Made by a program: the position numbers and the translations under genes
The notes under the pieces: generated by a model
What the model was told of the DNA's origin: nothing
The model's database searches: none
What the model saw: the letters and a program-made list of their open reading frames with translations, nothing else
NCBI GenBank assembly: GCA_021775255.1
Contig: JAJFIA010000004.1
Location: 186,001-250,000, forward strand
Origin: Roseovarius sp.
Lineage (GTDB): Bacteria > Pseudomonadota > Alphaproteobacteria > Rhodobacterales > Rhodobacteraceae
DNA length: 64,000 nt
Direction of reading: 5' to 3'
Shown here: positions 20,369-28,980 of the stretch, one piece after another
Layout of the letters: each line of letters opens with the position of its first letter
Numbering within the stretch: the first letter of the stretch is position 1

Positions 20369-21319
20369 TTATGCCGCCGCCATTTCAACCCGGTAGCGCG
20401 CGGGCGAGAGGCCCTTTTCCTTCTTGAACACGCGGCTGAACCCTGATTCCGAGCCATAGCCCACTTCGGCCGCCACATCCGCCACATTGCGCTTTGTCTC
20501 ACGCAAAACCCGCGCCGCCATCTGCATCCGCCAATAGGTCAGATATTGCAGCGGCGGCATGCCGATCATCTGTGAAAACCGCACTGCAAATCCGGTGCGC
20601 GACATCCCCGCCTCGCGCGCCAGCCCGTCCAGCGTCCACGCCCCCGAGGGATCAGAATGAATGGCCGTCAAGGCCCGCGCCAGTTGCGGATCACTAAAGC
20701 CTGAAAGTTGCACGGTTTCCGCCTCGGGGCTTTTCAGAAACGCGCGGATAGCCTGGGCAAATATCATCTCGGAAAGCTTCAGGGCAATCAGATCACGGCC
20801 CATATCCTGCCCCGCCGTTTCCGAGCCGATCATGCGCAGCGTCGCCTCCATCCATTGCCCGGCGGATGAGCCATAATCCGGAATATGGATCATCGGCGGC
20901 AACCGGTTGAACAGCGGATGCTCCTGCCCCGTCGCAACCGAGAAATGGCCGCAGATCAACTGCGTCTCGCGGTCGTCAATAGTATCATCTCCGGGATAGA
21001 CCAGCACCCCCTCGCCGGTATAACCGGTGCGCTCCAGCAGCGTCTCCAACGGCAGCGCCTGCATTTCGGTTTCAGGGGTGCAATAAAGCGCGTGGCCGGC
21101 CCCTGAGGGGATGATCACCAGATCGCCCTGCGTGAGCCTGAGCGCCTCACCGCCCCCCGCATGACGGATCAGACATTCACCGCGCAGCACGAAATGAAAC
21201 CGCGCCACATCTGAATAGGGCGGAACCCGCACCCCCCAGGCCGGGCGAAACGAGGTTCTGAAATAAAGCGAGCCCTTGAGAGAGAGCTGCATCAGGATGT
21301 CACTCAATAAATCTGCCAT
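20369..21319 (-). CDS. AraC-family transcriptional regulator with cupin sensor
   Basis: This 316-residue regulator has an N-terminal cupin-like domain (about 15-180; FHFVLRGECLIRH, GDLVIIPSGAGHAL) and a C-terminal double helix-turn-helix (about 215-312; WTLDGLAREAGMSRTGFAVRF and VADVAAEVGYGSESGFSRVFKK). It lies just upstream of the MetE-like gene on the same strand and is divergent from the DUF4142-cupredoxin pair, so either may be its target. The ligand is unknown. The inverted repeat at 21373-21406 is a candidate binding site. Confidence 0.9.
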   Translation of the reverse strand: MADLLSDILMQLSLKGSLYFRTSFRPAWGVRVPPYSDVARFHFVLRGECLIRHAGGGEALRLTQGDLVIIPSGAGHALYCTPETEMQALPLETLLERTGYTGEGVLVYPGDDTIDDRETQLICGHFSVATGQEHPLFNRLPPMIHIPDYGSSAGQWMEATLRMIGSETAGQDMGRDLIALKLSEMIFAQAIRAFLKSPEAETVQLSGFSDPQLARALTAIHSDPSGAWTLDGLAREAGMSRTGFAVRFSQMIGMPPLQYLTYWRMQMAARVLRETKRNVADVAAEVGYGSESGFSRVFKKEKGLSPARYRVEMAAA

Positions 21320-21372
21320 GAGCCATATTTACAGATCGTCCGGCCCGCGTCCATCAGTTTGAACGATTGGTC

Positions 21373-21417
21373 ATGAATTTTGAACTTACCGGCATTCAAA
21401 ATTCATCTCACTTGACC
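21373..21417. promoter_or_regulatory. Perfect 12-bp inverted repeat plus TTGACC in the araC/DUF4142 divergent region
   Basis: ATGAATTTTGAA (21373-21384) and its exact complement TTCAAAATTCAT (21395-21406) are separated by 10 bp, so the half-sites lie 22 bp apart centre to centre, on one helix face. A TTGACC hexamer (21412-21417) follows directly, pointing at the DUF4142 gene. No good -10 is seen 16-18 bp later, so an activator-dependent promoter is possible. Which regulator binds is inference. Confidence 0.6.
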
Positions 21418-21456
21418 TTTATACAGCCTACTGACAATCAAACAGGAGATATTCCA

Positions 21457-21975
21457 ATGAAACATCTGATAACCGCCGCCCTTATGATGGCTGTTGCCGC
21501 CCCGGCACTGGCCAGTGATCCGGCCAAGCTGAATGATCTTGAAATTGCCCATGTGGCCTATGTCGCTGACACTATTGATATCCGCTATGCGCATCTGGCC
21601 CTTGCCCTCAGCACCACGCCCGAAATTCGCGAGTTTGCCAATACCATGATCCGCGATCATGAGGCGGTGAATGAGGCGGCACTTGGCCTGCTGGCCAAGC
21701 TCGGAGCCGAGGCGCAGGATAATTTCCTGTCGCAAAAGCTGGCCGCTGATGCGCAAGGCATCATCGACAATCTGTCAACGCTGCGCGGGGCCGAATTTGA
21801 TCAGGCCTATGCGGCAAATGAGCTGGGTTACCACCAGGCGGTCAATGGTCTGGTTGAGGGGGTTTTCATCCCCAATATCGACAATGCCGAGGTCAAGGCG
21901 CTGTTTGAGCAGGGCCTTGAGATTTTCAAGGCGCACGAGGGCCACGCCGAGATGATGGTTGAGGCTGTCAAATGA
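21457..21975 (+). CDS. Exported DUF4142 protein
   Basis: This is a 172-residue protein with a signal peptide (MKHLITAALMMAVAAPALAS) and a helical DUF4142 domain (KLNDLEIAHVAYVADTIDIR, EIREFANTMIRDHEAVNEAA), a ferritin-like bundle found in periplasmic proteins. The ATG at 21457 is chosen because it begins the signal peptide and has AGGAG seven bases upstream; an upstream in-frame start would remove that logic. It overlaps the cupredoxin gene by ATGA. Family function is unknown. Confidence 0.85.
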   Translation: MKHLITAALMMAVAAPALASDPAKLNDLEIAHVAYVADTIDIRYAHLALALSTTPEIREFANTMIRDHEAVNEAALGLLAKLGAEAQDNFLSQKLAADAQGIIDNLSTLRGAEFDQAYAANELGYHQAVNGLVEGVFIPNIDNAEVKALFEQGLEIFKAHEGHAEMMVEAVK

Positions 21976-22313
21976 GCCTTAACCGGCGTCAGTTCATCGC
22001 CGGGGCGTTGGGGGGGCTTATCCCCCCCGCGCTTGCCGGGCCGGTGTTTGCCCATGACCGGGTGCATGAGATTGCAATTCGCGATTTTGCCTTTGAGCCG
22101 GGTCATCTCAGGGTGCGCATGGGCGATCATGTCCGCTTTACCAATCATGACATTGCCCCGCATACGGCCACGGCCAATGATGACAGTTGGGATAGTGGCA
22201 CGCTTGAAACCGGCGACAGTATTGAGCTAACCGTGACATCGGAATGGACGGGTGATTATTACTGCGCCTATCATCCGCAAATGAAAGCAATGCTTGTGAT
22301 TGTCAGCCGTTAG
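21972..22313 (+). CDS. Tat-exported cupredoxin (type I copper protein)
   Basis: This is a 113-residue small blue-copper-like protein. A twin-arginine type signal is visible (NRRQFIAGALGG) with cleavage near PVFA. Likely copper ligands are His64, Cys98, His101 and Met104 in APHTATAND and YYCAYHPQMKAM, as in amicyanin or plastocyanin-like proteins. It is probably a periplasmic electron carrier or copper-binding factor. It is coupled to the DUF4142 gene, and its end overlaps the convergent enoyl-CoA hydratase gene by 11 bp. Confidence 0.9.
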   Translation: MSLNRRQFIAGALGGLIPPALAGPVFAHDRVHEIAIRDFAFEPGHLRVRMGDHVRFTNHDIAPHTATANDDSWDSGTLETGDSIELTVTSEWTGDYYCAYHPQMKAMLVIVSR

Positions 22314-23094
22314 GCTCTGCCCAGCCGGGTTTGCGCTTTTCAAAAAAGGCGGTGATGCCTTCAAGGGCTTCATCCCCCGCCCAACAGGCTGACAGCTCAT
22401 CCACCGTATGAGCAATCACCGCCTCATCTATCACCGGGCCAAGCCTGCGCGTGAGCGCCTTTGCCCGGGCCACCGCCCCCGGCGCACAGGCGAGATAAGG
22501 TGCCACCTCCGCTGCAATCGCCCGGTCAAGATCATCGGCCGGCACAGCACGCGACAGCAGGTTGAGCCGCACCGCCTCTGCCGCGTCAAACAGCCGCGAC
22601 GACATGAACACCTGCCGCGCGGCGGTCTCACCCATGCGGGCACATATATAAGGCCCGATCGTGGCCGGGATCAGCCCCAGCTTTGTTTCTGTCAGCGCCA
22701 TGCGGATATGATCCGCGCCAATCGCCACATCACACACAGAGGCAAGCCCGACACCGCCGCCAAAGGCATTGCCGTGTAGCCGCCCGATCAGCGGTTTTGG
22801 CAGCGTGTTCAACGCCTGCAACATATAGGCCAGTTTGGCGGCCTCCCTGTTGCGCTCATCGGCGGCAGCACTGAACTGATCGCGCATCCATCCCAGATCC
22901 CCCCCGGCACAAAAACTTTTGCCCCGCGCCGCCAGGATGACAACCCGCACAGTGGTATCCCCGGCCAGTATTTTCGCCACCTCGGTCAGTTCCGCTATCA
23001 TCAGGCCCGACATCGCATTATGCTTATCTGCCCGGTCCAGCCAAAGGGTTGTCACCCCCCTTTCACCGGCCTCAACCTCAATCGTCTCAAACAT
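22303..23094 (-). CDS. liuC: 3-methylglutaconyl-CoA hydratase / enoyl-CoA hydratase (LiuC)
   Basis: This is a 263-residue crotonase-fold protein with the oxyanion-hole segments FCAGGDLGWM and GNAFGGGVGLASVCDVAIG. In the leucine pathway the enzyme hydrates 3-methylglutaconyl-CoA to HMG-CoA, and the neighbours (HMG-CoA lyase and methylcrotonyl-CoA carboxylase) support that role over a general hydratase. The ATG at 23094 with an upstream GGGG-rich site is preferred to the in-frame start 18 bp earlier. It is last in the cluster and preceded by tandem AT-rich inverted repeats. Confidence 0.85.
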   Translation of the reverse strand: MFETIEVEAGERGVTTLWLDRADKHNAMSGLMIAELTEVAKILAGDTTVRVVILAARGKSFCAGGDLGWMRDQFSAAADERNREAAKLAYMLQALNTLPKPLIGRLHGNAFGGGVGLASVCDVAIGADHIRMALTETKLGLIPATIGPYICARMGETAARQVFMSSRLFDAAEAVRLNLLSRAVPADDLDRAIAAEVAPYLACAPGAVARAKALTRRLGPVIDEAVIAHTVDELSACWAGDEALEGITAFFEKRKPGWAEPNG

Positions 23095-23114
23095 GCCTTT
23101 CCCCTTTCGCACCC

Positions 23115-23163
23115 AAAATTCTTAAGTTAAGAATTTTGCCAAGAATTTTACTATAAAATTCTT
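23115..23163. repeat. Two tandem AT-rich inverted repeats between liuE and liuC
   Basis: AAAATTCTTAA (23115-23125) and TTAAGAATTTT (23127-23137) form a perfect palindrome. AAGAATTTT (23141-23149) and AAAATTCTT (23155-23163) form a second with a 5-base spacer. Together the four half-sites share AAAATTCTT. They fill the 69-bp gap except for the liuC ribosome site. Either two RNA hairpins or paired protein sites would fit. Confidence 0.6.
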
Positions 23164-24021
23164 TTACCCCTGATTGCGCATCGCTCTTGCCATCGCAGCC
23201 GCCTCATCCAGTTGCCGCCGGTCCAGCCCGGTCTCATAGCCCAATGAAATCAGCCGGTCATGCGCAGCTTCGGTTGCCACATTCCCCTTGGCCCCCGGCG
23301 CATAAGGGCAGCCGCCCAAGCCCCCCACGGCGGCATCAAACACCCTTAATCCATGCGCCAGTGACGCCTCGATATTCTCAAATGCCCGCCCGGCCGTATC
23401 ATGATAATGCCCGGCCAGTTTTTGGGCAGGCACAACATCACAAACCGCCGCCAGCATATTCATGATGCTCTCAGGCGTGGCCTGCCCAATGGTATCCCCA
23501 AGGCTGATCTCATAACAGCCCATCCGGTAAAGCTGATCCGCCACATAGGCCGCCTGCGCCGGGCTTGTTTTGCCATCATAGGGGCAGTCGGTGACACAGG
23601 AGACATAGCCGCGCACAGGTATTCCAGCCGCCTGTGCCGCCGCCATCACCGGCACAAACCGCGCCAGGCTCTCGGCAATGCTGGCATTGATATTGGCCTT
23701 TGAAAATCCTTCCGAGGCCGAGGCAAAGATTGCCACCTCATCGGCTTTGGCTTTTTGCGCCGCCTCAAACCCGCGCAGATTGGGCGTAAGCGCGCAATAT
23801 CTGACGCCCCGGACCCGTGTGATCCCGGCCAGCACCTGATCTGAGCTGGCCATCTGCGGCACCCATTTCGGGCTGACAAAACTGGCCACTTCAATGCGCC
23901 TGAACCCGGCCTTGCTGAGGCAATCCACCAGCGCAATCTTCTCGGCCAGCGGAATTTCGCGGGCCTCATTTTGCAAGCCATCACGCGGGCCAACCTCGAA
24001 TATCTCAACTTGCCTGGGCAT
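23164..24021 (-). CDS. liuE: Hydroxymethylglutaryl-CoA lyase (LiuE)
   Basis: This 285-residue TIM-barrel enzyme splits HMG-CoA into acetyl-CoA and acetoacetate, the last step of leucine breakdown. Diagnostic stretches are EVGPRDGLQNE at the N-terminus (catalytic Arg and metal Asp), FVSPKWVPQMA, and GLGGCPYAPGAKGNVATE, which contains the active-site Cys loop. The ATG directly follows the stop of the GST gene. Confidence 0.96.
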   Translation of the reverse strand: MPRQVEIFEVGPRDGLQNEAREIPLAEKIALVDCLSKAGFRRIEVASFVSPKWVPQMASSDQVLAGITRVRGVRYCALTPNLRGFEAAQKAKADEVAIFASASEGFSKANINASIAESLARFVPVMAAAQAAGIPVRGYVSCVTDCPYDGKTSPAQAAYVADQLYRMGCYEISLGDTIGQATPESIMNMLAAVCDVVPAQKLAGHYHDTAGRAFENIEASLAHGLRVFDAAVGGLGGCPYAPGAKGNVATEAAHDRLISLGYETGLDRRQLDEAAAMARAMRNQG

Positions 24022-24681
24022 TCATTCCTCCGGCACCGGATAGAAATCTTTTGTGTAAAACTCCTGCTTGCCATCCCGAGCCATCGCCGCCTTGCAAGCA
24101 GGCCGATCATCAAGCCGGGATTTATAGGCTAAAAGCTTCTGAAACGGATCCATACGCACATAAAAGGGTGCCACAAGAAGATTGAACCCCATCATGATAT
24201 CCGCACCCGAAAACCCCGAAGGCAGAAGATATTCCTGCTCGCCCAGCACCGCCTCAAGCCCCGCCATCACCGCCGCCAACCGCGCAGTGACCAGCTTGAT
24301 CACCACCGGCGCGGGTTTGGCGGGAGGGCGCAAAAACAGATGCTGCATATTTAATTGTTCAATCAGGCTCGCCATGGTTTCCGCATAGCTGATCATCTCC
24401 AGAAAGCGCGCCCTGTCAGCATGGCCCGGAGGCGGTGCAAGCCCCGCACCGGCATGTTCCTCGCACAAGAACTGCACAATCGCACCGCTTTCAAACATCA
24501 CCCGGCCCTCTAACTCAAGTGCCGGCACCCGCCCCGCCGGAGACACGGCCAGAAATGCCGGATCACGCAGGGAACCATCGCGGATTGAATAGCTCACCAT
24601 CTCGCATTCCAGCCCCAGCTCTTCGAGCAGCCACAAGATCCGCGAAGACCGGGAAAATGGCACATGATGCAGTTTGATCAT
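24022..24681 (-). CDS. Glutathione S-transferase family protein
   Basis: This 219-residue protein has an N-terminal thioredoxin-fold GST domain (HHVPFSRSSRILWLLEELGL, with a Ser likely at the glutathione thiol; SPAGRVPALELEG with the cis-Pro; FESGAIVQFL) and an all-helical C-terminal domain. It is encoded in the middle of the leucine cluster, its stop abutting the liuE start. Substrate is unknown. GST genes in such clusters are seen in Rhodobacteraceae, but a pathway role is not established by sequence. Confidence 0.88.
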   Translation of the reverse strand: MIKLHHVPFSRSSRILWLLEELGLECEMVSYSIRDGSLRDPAFLAVSPAGRVPALELEGRVMFESGAIVQFLCEEHAGAGLAPPPGHADRARFLEMISYAETMASLIEQLNMQHLFLRPPAKPAPVVIKLVTARLAAVMAGLEAVLGEQEYLLPSGFSGADIMMGFNLLVAPFYVRMDPFQKLLAYKSRLDDRPACKAAMARDGKQEFYTKDFYPVPEE

Positions 24682-24753
24682 CAGTTTTTACCTTTCAGAC
24701 TGAGGCGGGTTGGGGTCGCTGACGATCGGCAATTCATCCAATCCCATATTATT

Positions 24754-26706
24754 TCAGGATGCATCTGCATCATCCGCCTCCTCCAGCCGGATCAGCGCAG
24801 CACCGGCCTCAACTTGATCTCCTTGCGACACAAGTACCTCGGCCACAATACCGTCACGCGCGGCCAGCAAGGCGTGTTCCATCTTCATTGCCTCCAGCAC
24901 GGCCAGCCGATCGCCCTTGCTAACCTGCTGCCCGGCCTTGGCCTGCACCAGCTTTACCAACCCCGGCATCGGGGCCTCAATCAGGGTGGCATCCCCGCCT
25001 GCCATACTGTCGCGCGCCAAGGGGTCAATAATGCCAAATGTGAGGCCATATTGCGTGAAAACACTCACCTGCCCGCCGGTTACAGCCACATGCGGAGCCA
25101 CCTGCCCATCCAGCAGCCAACGCCCGCCGGCAAGCCGCGCCTCAACTACCTGATCCTCAACCACAACATCATGCGCCTTATCCGAAAGCACCCGGATGCG
25201 CGGCTCAAACTCTTGCTCGTTCCAGTGCAGTTTCACCGATCTTTCCAGTGGCGCCCAAAGGGTAAATCCTGTCTCAGGCGGTACATTCTGCAAAAGCCCC
25301 GCTGCTGCCAATGCAGCCAGAGCGATATCGGCGCTTTGTGGCTTTGGCGCCACCACCAACACCTCAAGATCGCGGGCAATCAGCCCGGTATCCACCGCGC
25401 CTTTGGCAAAGCCCTCATGCCCGGCCAAGGCGCCGAGAAAGCCCAGATTTGTTACCGTCCCGGCCACCTCGCAGTGCAGCAGCGCCGCTGACAGTTTGCG
25501 CAGGGCCAAAGCCCGCGTCGGGCCATGCACGATCAATTTGGCAATCATCGGATCATAAAACGGGCTGATCTCGTCGCCCGCACGCACCCCGCTATCGGCG
25601 CGGGCATCTTTGGGAAATGCCAGATGGCTGAGCCTGCCGGTTGCGGGCAGAAATCCCTTTGGCACGTCTTCGGCATAAAGCCGGGCCTCAAAGGCGTGGC
25701 CGGTGATTTTCAGATCTTCCTGAGCCACAGGCAGCGCCTCGCCCGCCGCCACGCGCAACTGCCATGCCACCAGATCAATGCCAGTGATGGCCTCGGTCAC
25801 CGGATGCTCGACCTGCAACCGCGTGTTCATCTCCATGAACCAGAAGCCATCGGGCCTGAGGCCCTTCGAGCCATCCACGATGAATTCAACCGTACCCGCG
25901 CCAGCATAGCCGATGGCCTCGGCTGCACGCACTGCCGCCTGCCCCATGGCGGCGCGCATTTCATCGCTCATGCCCGGCGCGGGGGCTTCTTCGATCACCT
26001 TCTGATGGCGGCGCTGCAACGAGCAATCGCGCTCAAACAGATGTAGCGCGTTCTTGCCATCGCCAAAGATCTGCATCTCGATGTGGCGCGGTGTTGCGAT
26101 GAGTTTCTCGATCAATACCGCGTCATTGCCAAAGGCCGCTTTCGCCTCGGCCCTGGCACTTTCCAAAGCGGCACCGAAATCCGCAGGCGTCTCAACCATG
26201 CGCATCCCCTTGCCACCACCGCCTGCCACCGCCTTGATCATCACCGGATAACCGATTGTGTCCGCCGCGCCACTCAGATGTTCCGGATCCTGATTGTCGC
26301 CGTGATAGCCCGGCACAACCGGCACGCCGGCCCCCTGCATCAGCACTTTGGCGGCATCTTTCAGGCCCATCGCCCGGATGGCTTTGGCCGAAGGGCCGAT
26401 GAAGGTAAGGCCCGCCGCCGTAACCGCCTCTACAAACTCAGGATTTTCGGACAAAAAGCCATAGCCGGGATGAATGGCCTGCGCGCCGGTATCCAGCGCC
26501 GCGCGGATGATCACATCACCCTTGAGGTAGCTTTCAGCCGGAAGAGATCCGCCGATATGCACAGCCTCATCGGCCAGCGCCACATGCTTGGCGGCGCTGT
26601 CGGCATCGGAATATACCGCCACCGTGGCCACGCCCATCATGCGCGCGGTTTCACATATCCGGCAGGCAATCTCGCCCCGGTTGGCAATCAGAATTTTATC
26701 AAACAT
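24754..26706 (-). CDS. liuD: Methylcrotonyl-CoA carboxylase alpha (biotin) subunit (LiuD)
   Basis: This 650-residue subunit joins biotin carboxylase (residues 1 to about 445; ANRGEIACRI, GGGGKGMRMV, MEMNTRLQVEHPVTE) to a linker domain and a C-terminal biotinyl domain with biotin-accepting Lys608 in EAMKMEH. It carboxylates biotin with ATP and bicarbonate for transfer to 3-methylcrotonyl-CoA by the LiuB subunit. Choice over propionyl- or geranyl-CoA carboxylase rests on the liuA/B/C/E neighbours. Confidence 0.93.
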   Translation of the reverse strand: MFDKILIANRGEIACRICETARMMGVATVAVYSDADSAAKHVALADEAVHIGGSLPAESYLKGDVIIRAALDTGAQAIHPGYGFLSENPEFVEAVTAAGLTFIGPSAKAIRAMGLKDAAKVLMQGAGVPVVPGYHGDNQDPEHLSGAADTIGYPVMIKAVAGGGGKGMRMVETPADFGAALESARAEAKAAFGNDAVLIEKLIATPRHIEMQIFGDGKNALHLFERDCSLQRRHQKVIEEAPAPGMSDEMRAAMGQAAVRAAEAIGYAGAGTVEFIVDGSKGLRPDGFWFMEMNTRLQVEHPVTEAITGIDLVAWQLRVAAGEALPVAQEDLKITGHAFEARLYAEDVPKGFLPATGRLSHLAFPKDARADSGVRAGDEISPFYDPMIAKLIVHGPTRALALRKLSAALLHCEVAGTVTNLGFLGALAGHEGFAKGAVDTGLIARDLEVLVVAPKPQSADIALAALAAAGLLQNVPPETGFTLWAPLERSVKLHWNEQEFEPRIRVLSDKAHDVVVEDQVVEARLAGGRWLLDGQVAPHVAVTGGQVSVFTQYGLTFGIIDPLARDSMAGGDATLIEAPMPGLVKLVQAKAGQQVSKGDRLAVLEAMKMEHALLAARDGIVAEVLVSQGDQVEAGAALIRLEEADDADAS

Positions 26707-26737
26707 GAGCCAATTTCCTCAGCATTTCCTTCAAACC

Positions 26738-27181
26738 TCATTGCGCCCCCAGCCTTTCGCACCAGTTGAGCAGTGTACCCCCGTCATACGCCACAGCCAG
26801 CCCTTCACGAATCAATCTGTCGGCCACATCCGCGCCATCTATGCTCAGCCGGATACGGGGGGGAGAATATCCGCCCTCGAGCCGCCCAAGATGCACCGCC
26901 CCCGATTTGATCAGGCTTTGCAACCTCTCCATCGCCAATGTGCCATGGGCAAGCTCTTCCGCACAGCCCGGGGCCGCAATATCCGGTGCATTTATCCCGG
27001 ATATCTTAACCTGCACCTGCCCGGTGTTGCGACAGTTAAGCATTAAACTATCCCCACTCAGTACCGCGCCAACCTCACAACTCTCACGCACCGGGCGCGG
27101 AGCATCAGCTTTGCGCGCCACATAGATCATGGCGAGCAGGGTCAGGGCCGTCAGCGTCATGGCTCTGAAAAACTTCCGCAT
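26738..27181 (-). CDS. Thermonuclease-like (SNase fold) protein, probably degenerate active site
   Basis: This 147-residue protein has an N-terminal membrane or signal segment (MRKFFRAMTLTALTLLAMIYVA) and a staphylococcal-nuclease-like core: LSGDSLMLN, VKISGINAPD, CAEELAHGTLAMERL and DRLIREGLAVAY. In active nucleases the second motif reads R-L-x-G-(I/V)-D-(A/T)-P-E; here the catalytic Arg is Lys, the Asp is Asn and the Glu is Asp, so DNase activity is doubtful. It sits between liuB and liuD on the same strand. Why is unclear. Confidence 0.75.
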   Translation of the reverse strand: MRKFFRAMTLTALTLLAMIYVARKADAPRPVRESCEVGAVLSGDSLMLNCRNTGQVQVKISGINAPDIAAPGCAEELAHGTLAMERLQSLIKSGAVHLGRLEGGYSPPRIRLSIDGADVADRLIREGLAVAYDGGTLLNWCERLGAQ

Positions 27182-27214
27182 GGCTTTTTCCCTTTTCCCT
27201 TCCCATGGCCCCTA

Positions 27215-28819
27215 TCACATCCGGAAAATACCAAACCGGGTTTTCTCAATCGGCGCTGAAAGGGCCGCACTCAGCGACAGCGCCAGCACCTCGCGCGATT
27301 TGCGCGGGTCAATGATGCCATCATCCCAGAGCCGGGCCGAGGCGTAAAGCGGGTGGCTTTGCCGCTCAAACATGTCAATCGTCGGCTGTTTGAACGCCGC
27401 TTCCTCCTCAGGTGACCATTCTGCGCCCTTGTGCTCGATCGCGGCCCGTTTGACCGTGGCCAGCACGCCCGCCGCCTGTTCTCCGCCCATCACCGAGATG
27501 CGCGAATTGGGCCAGGACCACATGAAGCGAGGCTGATAGGCCCGCCCCGACATGCCATAATTCCCCGCCCCGAACGAGCCGCCAACCACCATCGTCACCT
27601 TGGGCACATTGGTGGTGGCCACCGCCGTGACCATCTTGGCACCGTGGCGGGCGATGCCCTCATTCTCATATTTCCGGCCCACCATGAAGCCGGTGATATT
27701 CTGCAAAAACACCAGCGGAATGTTCCGCTGCGAGCACAGCTCAACGAAATGCGCGCCCTTCTGCGCGGCTTCGGAAAACAAAACCCCGTTATTGCCGATG
27801 ATCCCCACCGGGCAGCCCTTGATATGGGCAAAACCGCACACCAAAGTTTCACCAAAACGCCGCTTGAACTCATCAAATCGTGAGCCATCCACCAGCCGCG
27901 CTATCACCTCGCGGATGTCATAGGGGATGCGCAAATCGCCGGGCACAACGCCGAGCAATTCTGCCGGATCATAGGCCGGCTCTTCCGCTGTGGCCCAGTT
28001 CACCGTCACAGGCTTTACCCGGTTCAGCCCCGCCACAGCCCGCCGCGCCAGCGCCAGCGCATGGCCATCATCCTCGGCCAGATAATCGGCCACGCCCGAA
28101 AGCCGCGTATGCACGTCACCGCCGCCCAGATCCTCGGATGTCACCTCTTCCCCGGTTGCCGCCTTGACCAAAGGCGGCCCGGCCAGAAAGATAGTGCCTT
28201 GATCTTTCACGATAATTGTCACGTCCGACATGGCAGGCACATAAGCCCCGCCCGCAGTGCATGATCCCATCACCACGGCAATCTGTGCAATGCCTTTGGC
28301 GCTCATCCGCGCCTGATTATAGAAGATCCGGCCAAAATGATCGCGGTCGGGGAACACCTCATCCTGATTGGGCAGGTTGGCGCCGCCGCTATCCACCAGA
28401 TAGATACATGGCAGATGGCATTCCTCGGCTATCTCCTGCGCGCGCAAATGCTTCTTGACGGTCATCGGATAATAGGTGCCGCCTTTCACCGTGGCATCAT
28501 TGCAGACGATCATGCATTCCAGCCCCATGATCCGGCCCACCCCGGCAATTATCCCGGCACAAGGGGCGGCCCCGTCATACAGCCCATGCGCCGCCGTGGC
28601 ACCGATCTCAAGAAACGCAGAACCCGGATCTAGCAAATTCGCCACCCGGTCACGCGGCAACATCTTGCCCCGGCTCAAATGGCGCGTACGCGATGCCTCA
28701 CCGCCGCCCACTGCGGCCTGCTTTGCCGCCGTTGCAACCACATCGAGCGCCGCTGCATTTACTGCGTAATTTGCCTTGAATTCCTCCGAGGAGTTGAGAA
28801 TCGAGCTTGTCAGTTTCAT
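27215..28819 (-). CDS. liuB: Methylcrotonyl-CoA carboxylase beta (carboxyltransferase) subunit (LiuB)
   Basis: This 534-residue crotonase-superfamily carboxyltransferase moves CO2 from biotin to 3-methylcrotonyl-CoA. It contains [39 protein letters not shown] (split here as [13 protein letters not shown] and [10 protein letters not shown]) and [11 protein letters not shown]. The ATG at 28819 has AAGGA nine bases upstream and is preferred to the in-frame start at 28846. It is the first gene of the second liu transcription unit, divergent from ompW. Confidence 0.95.
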   Translation of the reverse strand: MKLTSSILNSSEEFKANYAVNAAALDVVATAAKQAAVGGGEASRTRHLSRGKMLPRDRVANLLDPGSAFLEIGATAAHGLYDGAAPCAGIIAGVGRIMGLECMIVCNDATVKGGTYYPMTVKKHLRAQEIAEECHLPCIYLVDSGGANLPNQDEVFPDRDHFGRIFYNQARMSAKGIAQIAVVMGSCTAGGAYVPAMSDVTIIVKDQGTIFLAGPPLVKAATGEEVTSEDLGGGDVHTRLSGVADYLAEDDGHALALARRAVAGLNRVKPVTVNWATAEEPAYDPAELLGVVPGDLRIPYDIREVIARLVDGSRFDEFKRRFGETLVCGFAHIKGCPVGIIGNNGVLFSEAAQKGAHFVELCSQRNIPLVFLQNITGFMVGRKYENEGIARHGAKMVTAVATTNVPKVTMVVGGSFGAGNYGMSGRAYQPRFMWSWPNSRISVMGGEQAAGVLATVKRAAIEHKGAEWSPEEEAAFKQPTIDMFERQSHPLYASARLWDDGIIDPRKSREVLALSLSAALSAPIEKTRFGIFRM

Positions 28820-28908
28820 CTGCAAAATTCCTTGCTGACAGGGCATGCGCCTGCGGCGTGTTTCAAAAATGCAACGGCGCCTGCGAAATGCGGATTTATG
28901 CGCGATGT

Positions 28909-28950
28909 TTGAGCTATATCAAAGAGCATTGCTGCAGCGCAGAATATTCT
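28909..28950 (+). promoter_or_regulatory. FNR-type box and class II promoter upstream of ompW
   Basis: TTGAG-CTAT-ATCAA (28909-28922) matches the FNR/FnrL consensus TTGAT-N4-ATCAA with one mismatch. A -10-like TATTCT lies at 28945-28950, so the box centre falls close to -41.5 from the expected start near 28957, the classical class II activator position. ompW of enteric bacteria is known to be controlled by FNR. The site could also touch liuB, which diverges from it. Confidence 0.65.
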
Positions 28951-28980
28951 GGGGCCATATTTAATAGGAAAGAGAAAACT

